DNA from: Bursaphelenchus xylophilus
Lineage: Eukaryota > Nematoda > Chromadorea > Rhabditida > Aphelenchoididae
Length of the DNA stretch: 64,000 nt
Assembly (NCBI GenBank): GCA_904066235.2
Contig: CAJFCV020000006.1
Coordinates: forward strand, 2,666,001 to 2,730,000
Direction: 5' to 3'
The notes beneath the pieces are model-generated. The model made no database searches and was not told the DNA's origin. It saw only the letters and a program-made list of their open reading frames with translations. Numbering within the stretch: position 1 is the first letter of the stretch; every line of letters starts with the position of its first letter. Shown here one piece after another: positions 56,835 through 64,000 of the stretch. The position numbers and the translations under genes are program-made.

Positions 56835-56972
56835 CAAGACGGTGAAGGGAAAGTGTAAATGATTACCTCCGAAATGCACAGCCTCATGGTACTCCAAGTC
56901 ATTCCGAACAACTCTGGTGAAAATATTGAATAGTGATCTTAGACTGTATATGTCGTTAACGTCGTATGTTTT

Positions 56973-56978
56973 AATAAA
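56973..56978 (+). terminator. Polyadenylation signal AATAAA (SCHIP-1-like gene)
   Basis: 139 nt after the spliced stop codon (111 nt after the unspliced one). Confidence 0.7.
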
Positions 56979-58375
56979 ACTTTAACACCTCCGTATGCTG
57001 CACTTTTACGACCATAAAAGCTGCTATCCTCGGAACGGCCGAGGATTTTTGGGAAACTGTCTTCATTTATTCAAATTTGATTGTACTTTTCTACGGGGAG
57101 TTTTCGGTATAAAAGGCCTCTTTTCCACAGAATAAATCACTTGACTCTTGAGCTTGTTGTAGAGCCTCAAAGGCCTCCACAATTCCCATGGAAATTAGCA
57201 TAAACCAACTCATTTAAAAGCAACGTCTCGTCACCAATTACAGAACATTACCTCATTTCCGTTCTTCGTGTGCGGTCTCAATCAACCTTATTCTAAGCTT
57301 GTGTCTATTCCTGTAAGAGTGGTGGCCCTAGCGCCTCTTCTAAATATCTACGTTTGATCCGACACCACAGAGCTGTTAGTGAGACCTACTCTGAAGATCT
57401 GAAGTCTTAGGATTTTCCCCAGGTTGTTGAAGAGAGGAGAGGGAGTAGAGACCAATAAAAGCGGCGAGGCGCGGACCACATTACCGTCAAATCCACGGTA
57501 ATGTGGTTGGATTCAGAGAGTCTAGCCAGCTCTAAGAAACCGCGGAGAAAATTCTCGTCCTACTATATACATCGCTGTCTTCTTTTTGACATAAAATGGC
57601 TCCACTGTCCGATTACAGACCTGTCAAAACAGCAGCCGCCGTCTAGCCATCATTTTTTATCATCTACGGCGTGATTCGGCTTAATTTTTTTATTTTGACA
57701 CTGAGCGCATTGAACTATGGTGCGTTTTGCCGCGTATTCTCACTGTTCACTTTTTATTGACATATTATTGACTGACCCTTTATTACTGTCTAATCCCAAA
57801 AACAAACTCAAAGGTCAGTCTGACAGTCATTTTTTCAACTTCGACGGAGATAAAAATGAAAACTCAAACAAAACAGAGGTAAGAGGGATTACTCGGGTTA
57901 TTAAGAGGTCGCGTAACGCATGTGTTTCCGGCAGAAAATACAATTGAGCTTAGGTTAAAGATTGACCTAACCATAAACTAAAAATTCGATCTTCAAAAGT
58001 CGATAATAAATCCTATGGTGGTCCGATGTGGGCAGTTCTTGGATGAGGCAATAGTTGGAGTCCTTGACTTTAATTTAGGTTGATTTCTAACTTGCAGCAT
58101 GTCGCAAAAGTTTCATGAGAGTTATGGCAATAAGGGATACTTTTTCGGGAATCTATTATCATAAGTCCCAAGTGACGCTTCGATGGGCTGAACCACTATT
58201 AATGCCGGGTTTGAATTGGCCATGGCTTTTTTGGTTTTTGTCCAAATGTTAAAATTCTCTTTTCCCTGAATCCTCAAACTCTCCCATTTTTTAGTACAAA
58301 ATATCTCATACCCACTAATTAGCCTACAGTAAAAATTGAAGGCAAAGAAAAGGCTCTAATTTTCATAACTGACAA
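56979..58375. other. Intergenic
   Basis: Holds a TATAAAAGG motif at 57108-57116 with no clear gene behind it, a TCCTCGG/CCGAGGA hairpin (about 57032), a perfect 13-bp hairpin at 57475, and a 16-codon ATG frame at 57596 (Met-Ala-Pro-Leu start) that might be a first exon. No gene can be assembled. Confidence 0.4.
57475..57507. repeat. Perfect 13-bp hairpin
   Basis: ACCACATTACCGT, loop CAAATCC, then ACGGTAATGTGGT. Confidence 0.85.
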
Positions 58376-58625
58376 GGTAAGTACCCCTAATGCGACTCTC
58401 AGATTTTCTTCAACGTTTACACACGGGCCGGACATAGGCAATTCTTTAAAGTCTCAGGGGTCAAAATATTCAACGATCTCCAAGGGAGTAGGAGGGTGGT
58501 CACACGGAAAAACCTTTTGGCTATATTCTTGCCAGTTTTATGCGTTAAAAATTGATTGTTTGTGGAAATCTTACGCTCTACGGTAGCAACAGGCGGCATG
58601 AAAATTTTCATGAAAAAATAGCCCT
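58376..58625. mobile_element. Family B element, partial
   Basis: AAGTACCCCTAATGCGACTC start; the right end is missing. Confidence 0.65.
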
Positions 58626-59075
58626 GTATATTGTTACTCAGTAAGCTACCCTCCCTCATTTCTATAACTCATCCAGAAAGCATTATTTGTGACTTGAAAC
58701 CACAAAATCCCAGAGGAATGACAAAAAATTAAAAGTGCAGTTTGAAAAGAAGCAAATCGTCGGCTTGATATAATTAAAACTGTAAAAAATTTGTCCTGAA
58801 AGGGCATTCCCATAAATTGAAAGAAAAAATTTACGACGAAAAATGTGTGGATTGACAGATCCCCACTGATATGAGCTACCGTGTTTTCATTCTCGTTTTG
58901 TTTGTCAAACTCATGATTGTTTCGGTTTGCTGCAAGGGGCCCGTAAAACACTAAAACTGTCAAGTTTGCAGCGATATCAGTTTTACGAGAGAGTTGCAAA
59001 ATTCAAACTGAGAGTTTATTCGCTGACGGAAAAGACAACGGGGGCAAAGAGCATGAGCAAAAAGATAGTAAAATA
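58626..59075. other. Intergenic with an unassigned ORF
   Basis: The minus strand is open for 117 codons (58999-58646) with a few hydrophobic stretches. No family recognised and no splice evidence. Confidence 0.3.
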
Positions 59076-59227
59076 ACAATCTGTCGGGAAAATAGTGAGC
59101 TAAGCCGCTGTGCCGATCCGTCGCTGAAGTGAAAAGGAATTTGATTTTCCCGCAAGACAAGTCATTTTACCGGCGGCGAAGCAATTTTCGATCCGACAGA
59201 GGGCTCATTGTTTTCTTGACAGACGGA
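59076..59227. mobile_element. Family A MITE
   Basis: CAATCTGTCGGGAAAATAGT to GTTTTCTTGACAGACGGA, TA on both sides. Confidence 0.85.
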
Positions 59228-59707
59228 TATCTCTTGAGCTTTAAAATGAGTTAGGATATAGTCTATAGTTGGCATCAAAAGGCACCATAAAGACGTAGCA
59301 AAGAAATGATGATAGAGAAGACTATAAAGATCCTTTTTTGCCATTTTTTGAGTCGAACAAGACTTGCAAGACAAAATATAGGGCCTCAGTTCAAAGTTAA
59401 TGGCTTTGTTGTTTGTGGCACATATTTTTGACACCAAATGTAGGCATATTTTTTACCTTTTTCTTAGCCTTTTCATAGACTAAACTTGGCCCAAAACCTA
59501 TTGTTTGTTCATGCCGTCCAGCTTTTAATTTATTCCACTTCCCCTCTAATCATTGCTCATTGCAACGATGAATTGCAGAGCTTCATTCCTGAACCACATG
59601 ACCTCCCTCTATCTTCGCATACCACCCAAGTTTAATCCCCCAAAAAATCTCTTTCGACAATCGTTCTTCGCTTCAAAATCCTTTTGAATCGACTAATTAC
59701 TGTATGA

Positions 59708-59805
59708 GATAAGGCGGAGAGAAGTTGGTCATAACCCGACGGACTGACAGTCCTTTTATCACCGGCTTTCCGCAAGACAACTGATAAGCGACTCAGCTAT
59801 AAAAG
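59708..59805 (+). promoter_or_regulatory. GATA-site cluster and TATA box
   Basis: AGATAAGG (59708), TTTTATCACC (inverse of TGATAA, about 59754) and CTGATAAG (59781) precede TATAAAAG (59798-59805). TGATAA sites of this kind are bound by ELT-2-type GATA factors in nematode intestine. The TATA box lies 106 nt before the ATG of the secreted-protein gene. Confidence 0.6.
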
Positions 59806-59903
59806 ACCTTGGCGATGCCTTGAACATAACTGTGAACACGGGTTTGTTTTCGAACGAATTCAAAAGCTCAGAGAACTCGCGAATTTCAAGGTGTTGTTGA
59901 TCA

Positions 59904-60270
59904 ATGATGATGAAGCAGAATATTGATCTAATGGTCTTCGTATTTGGTGTTGCTTTGGCGTTCATGCTGGTGGAAAGGCCTGGTGCTGGGAACAGTGAGC
60001 AGAAATTTGTCTGCATCAAAGTCAGCGCTATGAATTCGAATCTTCTGCCGGCTTCAAGGTAAGGAAATATCTATTTTTTGAAGGATTTTGTGGCAAAAAA
60101 GGCATCTGTTTTATATGCAAATTTTCATCGCAAGAGACGTACTTTACAAAAATATAAATCATTATTTCAGCAATCTACACTACTCCGACTCCAGTAACAT
60201 CCGTTGTATGCCCAAAGAAGAGCTGTTTAAATTGAAATCCCGAATTCAAACTAAAGCTGGAAGTGAATAA
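59904..60270 (+). CDS. Small secreted protein, 84 residues
   Basis: Exon 1 (59904-60058) ends TCAAG|gtaagg and exon 2 (60171-60270) starts after ATTTCAG; the phase 2 join is in frame. Three ATG codons open the frame; residues 8-22 (LMVFVFGVALAFMLV) form a signal-peptide hydrophobic core, with cleavage likely near residues 29-30. The mature part has two cysteines (37 and 64), which could form one disulfide, and a Lys-rich C-terminus. No domain or family is recognised. The upstream GATA/TATA arrangement suggests intestinal expression. The 112-nt intron is free of repeats, unlike most here. The stop codon lies inside a perfect hairpin. It could be an antimicrobial or signalling peptide, but nothing in the sequence settles this. 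Confidence 0.65.
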
Positions 60271-60290
60271 TGTCTCGAAACATTATTCAC
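60263..60290. repeat. Perfect 11-bp hairpin spanning the stop codon
   Basis: GTGAATAATGT, loop CTCGAA, then ACATTATTCAC. The TAA stop is in the left arm. Confidence 0.85.
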
Positions 60291-60519
60291 ATTCCTCTCT
60301 ACACATAATACACGAACCCAGCGTGGTGCTTCAGCGGCCGGCATAATGATTTCTAAAGCATATATATACATATTTTAGTCTTATATATATATAGTAGGAT
60401 TTTAATGTTGTTTGTATGTATGTACATATATAATATTACACAGCGTAATCAAGGATAAAAATTTTATCAAAATTATTTTGAAAGTTTGTTCGTATAAATA
60501 TAGTATAATAGTAGCTTTC

Positions 60520-60725
60520 CATGAAGTGCGCATGGAATTGGAGGCATTTTTCGTGGGGAAAACGAAGTTGAAACGCACTCGGCTCAATTTATGAACATGG
60601 TTTTTTATCAGCAAGATAGATCCGGTTTCTTTTTGCAAGACATACCTCAAAGAATCCGCAAAAGAATGTTGATAAACATGGCAATTGGGACGGGACTTCT
60701 TACATCTCAAAGCCCGAAGAACGGC
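60520..60725. repeat. Direct repeat, copy 1
   Basis: Shares GAGGCATTTTTCGTGGGGAA, GCACTCGGCTCAA, TATGAACATGG and CATGGCAATTGGGACGGG in the same order with 61196-61385. Confidence 0.8.
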
Positions 60726-60771
60726 TGAATGAAAATTTGCAAAAATTGACCGTAGTCTATAATAGTAAGTC

Positions 60772-60945
60772 CATTCGCAAAATCGCTGCAGTTATATCGG
60801 GCGACATGCACTCTAAACAAAAGTGCTCCTTGCATTGCGCAACATGTTGATTTTCGGACGGTAAGATAGGCTTATCGGTTGCAGCTAGCACTTTTCCTGC
60901 ACAGTGCAAACGCTAAAAATCACTCCAGCGAATTTTCGGCGCAAA
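60772..60945. mobile_element. Family D element
   Basis: ATTCGCAAAATCGCTGCAGTT start, GCACAGTGCAAACGCTAAAA and CACTCCAGCGAATTTTCGG end. Confidence 0.6.
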
Positions 60946-61029
60946 TTTTACCAAAAGCCAGCGACAGATCGGGCCAGGGTGCTTTTGTGTCGACCCGGGC
61001 GCAATTGGCAACTACCGAGCCAAGATACA

Positions 61030-61190
61030 CAAAGAAATACCTTCAATTTCAATTTATTTTCACCAATCACATGCAAAAAAATCATGGAGTGATTCATAAT
61101 GGTTCCCATTGTCCGCTCAGGGTAAGGTCGCTCGATTGGCGGCCATGATTCTTGCCAGCATCGTCGATCCATCTCATCATGAAGCACAGT
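61030..61190 (-). mobile_element. Non-LTR retrotransposon tail fragment
   Basis: The minus-strand translation includes MRWIDDAGKNHG, as in the plus-strand copy at 41635. The nucleotide match covers about 150 bp. It adjoins direct repeat copy 2, which may be the next part of the same element. Confidence 0.4.
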
Positions 61191-61195
61191 AATTC

Positions 61196-61385
61196 AGCGC
61201 AGAGTGCATGGGAGGCATTTTTCGTGGGGAAAACGGAATTGAAAAGCACTCGGCTCAAATTATGAACATGGTTTCTTATCAGCAAGATAGTTCCGGTTTT
61301 TTTGCAAGATATACGTCAAAGAATCCGCAAAGGCATGCTGATAAACATGGCAATTGGGACGGGCTTTTTGTGCCCGCAACGGCAT
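61196..61385. repeat. Direct repeat, copy 2
   Basis: Second copy of the 60520-60725 unit; it stops where the family C element begins. Confidence 0.8.
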
Positions 61386-61745
61386 ATAGCGAGGGACCTG
61401 ATCCAGTGGCAAAAAACGTCTCATTTTGCATCCAGGAAGGCACCAAAATGCCGCAAAACCCTTCCCCTTCGCAATCAAAAAAAATTTTTGCGCTTCTCTC
61501 TTTCCTTTGGCCTTCTGTATTTGCAGAATTTTACTGTTTTTTCCCGGAGGAGGAGAAAGGGAGAACTGAGAAAGCGCGCGCTTTTTTTGATTGCGAATAT
61601 TGTTGGATGCATTTGGAGCTGGCGCTCTTTTCTTGAAGGAAAGGGCGCGCTCTTCAAAGCGGGGGTTTTGATCTTGGAGAAGGGAAGGGTTTTGCGACAT
61701 TTTGGACCCTTCTTAGATGCAAAATGAATCAGGTCCCTCACTGTA
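61386..61745. mobile_element. Family C element, long form
   Basis: Left end TAGCGAGGGACCTGATCCAG, right end AATCAGGTCCCTCACTGTA. The arms are longer than in other copies (about 360 bp in total) and form long facing ORFs on both strands by symmetry. Confidence 0.8.
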
Positions 61746-61806
61746 GGTGGACAGGAAAAACCGACAGGCCTCCAGGCAGAAAAAACCGGAAATCAAAGAA
61801 ATACTA

Positions 61807-61812
61807 TTTATT
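61807..61812 (-). terminator. Polyadenylation signal AATAAA (esterase-like gene)
   Basis: About 100 nt beyond the TGA stop. Confidence 0.7.
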
Positions 61813-61908
61813 TAAAAAAAATCACATATATTTTTCATATATTTTCTACATGTACAAGTTTATACAAATACCGCAGTAAAAAGGGCCAATCTCTACAAAT
61901 CAACAACT

Positions 61909-63266
61909 TCAGGCGGCACTTTCTTCTTCGTTCTGGATCAGCGGCGTTCTTTCCGTAGGCTGAGCCGGCGGATTCAAGTAAATCGTGGTTCTGCGATAGC
62001 CACTCTGCAATCGATTCCATAAAAGGACAAAAGTCGTCACAAGCAGCAAGCATGTCATGAACATGAGGACACTTGTCATGAAGTGAAAATTGAAGCGGGC
62101 GTTCTTCATGTGGCGTCGGAGAGGGTACAACGGATTCGACGTTGTTGTTGCTGTACTTCCTGTAGTTGGAGATGACGATGTTTGGTTGAAAAAGAATGGA
62201 TCCTCGACCAGTTGAAGGTCGTGAAGCCAGAATTGATCGCCCTCCGGATCCAGGGATTCGTTGTAGACCATGTGAGGAAAGGAGGTGGTCTTGTTCCCTT
62301 CGACTTGATAGTTTATGTGGTAATAAGCTGGTTTGGCGATGGTGTACGGGGTGAAATCTAGAAAAAATTAAAGTAAATATACATGTGTACATATAGCATA
62401 GGGAAAAAAGTGTAAAACATGCCAAGGATGGGGCCTGATTTCAAAAGCTCCCCTAGCAATTTCCCTCGGAATTGGCTAAAATCCGTTTTCCGTACTCTCT
62501 TCATTTTGTATAACCTCTAAAGGATTTTATGATTATCAGTCTGTCGGAAAAATAGTCAGCACAATCCGCCGACCGCGTCGCTGAAATGAAAAGCAATTTG
62601 ACCTTGCCACGACACAATTCATGTTCTCGTCGGCATTGCGATTTTTGATGCGACAGAATCCTCATTATTTTCCCGACAAACTGATATCTCATTTGCCTAA
62701 AAAACTAAGACTTTTAGAATAATATGATACGTCGCCTGTAAATACGTGTCCAAAATGTTGGGCAAATATGACCACCCGACTTGAGAGACTTCTCAATTGG
62801 CAGGCTGCAAGTTTCTTAATCTTTTCGCTACACCGACGCTTTCACCTTCAAAAGCCACCCTTCGAAACTCACCCTCATTTGGCGCTCTTCCACTGACAAA
62901 ATTCACGATCCATTTGTGGTAAACCTCGTCCAATGCGGCCTCACTCTCCGTCAACTCCTGCGGCTTGTGCCAACCAAGCACAAACAGTAAATTGGTGGCG
63001 TGATACGTGTGATTGGGCTGATCAAAATACTCAACGAACGTTTCTGCGCCGCCTTGTGCGTTTAACTGGGCCAGCTTGCGGGTTAACGCGTGGTACACCT
63101 GCGCTATGCTCTTGCGGCGGTTGAAAAAGTTCTTGGCGCATTCGACAAAAGTCTTTATGCTGGTGTAGCCGAGGATTGGACAGTAGTGCTGACACATGTG
63201 ATAGTTGGTTTCATCCACTTCGATTTCCATTTCCTTGGAAGTTGTTGAAAACCAGAGGCGACGCGG
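61909..63266 (-). CDS. Membrane-anchored carboxylesterase-like protein, C-terminal part
   Basis: Exons 63266-62873 and 62357-61909 join in phase 1 (GAGG|gtgagt, TTTCTAG|AT) to give 280 residues; the acceptor before 63266 (ATTTTCAG) shows that more exons lie upstream. Residues 30-131 match the end of the type-B carboxylesterase/cholinesterase fold: ETFVEYFDQPNHTYH with the catalytic-His position at 89, then LLFVLG and a WIVNFVSGRAPNE segment equal to the usual W-x-NFA-x-G-x-PN. A linker with N-X-S/T sites leads to a transmembrane helix (~222-245) and a 35-residue tail with ERTPLIQ, an acidic dileucine sorting motif. This type I layout is that of neuroligin/gliotactin-like adhesion proteins. 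Whether it is an enzyme cannot be told, because the Ser motif exon is missing. Confidence 0.75.
62536..62684. mobile_element. Family A MITE in the esterase intron
   Basis: TA then TCAGTCTGTCGGAAAAATAG; right end CCCGACAAACTGA with TA. It accounts for 149 of the 515 intron bases. Confidence 0.9.
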
Positions 63267-63664
63267 CTGAAAATCTGCGATTTCATTGGGGAAAAGGGAA
63301 CTTGTTAGTTGCTGATTTTTGAGAGGGATTTTTTGGGTTTGCCGTATTCAACCGATCTAAAAATCTCTGCATCCCGACTTTTCATGCCGAGAGGTCAATA
63401 CAAAATCGATCGATACAGCGCGTACGGCAGGTGGATGCCCAAAAGAGGCTGTAGGAAATGCCTACGAGGCCTGGCAAAGTCGTTGATCGGCGGAGGTTCG
63501 GTGAAGGCTCCACGGACTGATAATATGATCCGTAACTTTTACCTAGATACTATTACTGCAAGTAATAGTATCTGACTTCAAAATTGGTGATAAACTACCC
63601 TCGTATCCCGTCGAATCCGGAGTCAAACTTTGCGAGGTGATCAGTGTAACTGTTTTTTTATTTA
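63267..63664. other. Likely intronic sequence upstream of the esterase exons
   Basis: No second esterase exon can be recognised. Includes a perfect hairpin at 63545-63573. Short open frames here (for example on the plus strand, 63309-63575) lack support. Confidence 0.35.
63545..63573. repeat. Perfect 13-bp hairpin
   Basis: AGATACTATTACT, loop GCA, then AGTAATAGTATCT. Confidence 0.85.
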
Positions 63665-63819
63665 TCAGTTTGTCGGGAGAATCATGATCACTCTGTTGCA
63701 TCGAAAATCGCATCACTGCCGGAAAAATGAATTGTGCCGCGGCAAAATCAAATTGCTTTTTATTTCAACGACGCAATCGGCCCGGCGGCATTGCCCTCAT
63801 TATTTTCCCTGCAGACTTA
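63665..63819. mobile_element. Family A MITE, full length
   Basis: TA then TCAGTTTGTCGGGAGAATCA; right end TTTTCCCTGCAGACTTA with TA. Confidence 0.9.
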
Positions 63820-64000
63820 TAGTCCTCCTTTTTTTTGGAATTTTCGAGACAATCCATTTGAGTAGGTCACAATTCTGGGAAATCATCATAATTTCGGAAA
63901 GCGCCTTTTACAGACAGTTTAGTCCGTTCTCCACGGAAGCGGGTTGAAATAATCCCCTTTTAGCCCACAACCCGGCCCCCCACTTCCCGTATAGTACAGC
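63820..64000. other. Window edge
   Basis: A minus-strand TTTCCCAG (about 63874) is followed by 17 open codons running into the MITE; it could be an esterase exon but cannot be verified. Confidence 0.2.

Noticed and set aside
61208..61741. Several 88-146-codon ORFs on both strands
   Set aside because: They arise from the long palindromic family C element.
63309..63575. 88-codon plus-strand ORF, and a minus-strand EPPPIND-like string that recalls the esterase N-terminal motif
   Set aside because: The order relative to the recognised C-terminal exon would require loss of about 400 residues, and no splice sites fit; similarity is probably chance.
1..64000. CRISPR arrays, bacterial operons, Shine-Dalgarno sites, plasmid or phage origins
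   Set aside because: Nothing of the kind was seen; introns, AATAAA signals and MITEs show nuclear eukaryotic DNA.

Overview
The window looks like nematode DNA, most likely Caenorhabditis or a close relative. The evidence is AT-rich, gene-poor sequence; genes split into short exons by introns that are short (34-80 nt) unless transposons have expanded them; acceptors of the TTTTCAG/TTTCAG type; one ATG sitting directly on a TTTCAG acceptor, as expected for spliced-leader trans-splicing; a TGATAA/AGATAA plus TATA promoter of the nematode gut type; and very many palindromic MITEs. No prokaryotic features, CRISPR arrays or rRNA genes were seen. The assignment is inference and names no species.

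Five protein genes can be assembled with fair to good confidence. On the minus strand are a four-transmembrane MARVEL-domain protein (27059-29058, first exon uncertain) and a 215-residue protein with an AT-hook-like motif (24272-25528). On the plus strand are a SCHIP-1-type coiled-coil protein (55986-56834) and an 84-residue secreted protein with a GATA/TATA promoter (59904-60270). At the right end, on the minus strand, is the C-terminal part of a membrane-anchored carboxylesterase-like protein (61909-63266); its 5' exons are not recognised. A few weaker ORFs, including a possible C2H2/BED-like finger and a degenerate 3' exon, are listed with low confidence.

Most of the rest is mobile DNA. 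I use working family names. A is a ~150-bp TA-flanked palindromic MITE beginning TCAGTCTGTCGGGAAAATAA, with over 20 copies, including a subfamily (A') that keeps the ends but has another core. B is a ~400-600-bp element with ends like AAGTGCGACGCTCAGATTTT and about 25 complete or broken copies. C is a ~250-360-bp palindrome with ends TACAGTGGGACCTGATCC. D is built of GCACTGTGCA-rich palindromes. F has ends AAAGTTCCTTATTTTGGCC. G has ends like CAGTRGARCCTCTGTA. These elements fill the introns of the MARVEL, AT-hook, SCHIP-1 and esterase genes.

Three large foldback structures stand out. A 3.1-kb element (48583-51693) has ~1.43-kb inverted arms packed with CACTTCGCGTG motifs and interrupts a family-A MITE with a 9-bp target duplication. 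A 1.85-kb foldback (33341-35190) carries a tRNA-like sequence in each arm. A 590-bp foldback (45841-46430) has a tRNA-like sequence with a perfect A box in its centre. There are also several short perfect hairpins, the most striking a 27-bp stem with a 4-nt loop at 29914-29971.

The genes show no obvious shared pathway: they are membrane, secreted, adaptor and probably nuclear proteins placed independently among the repeats.
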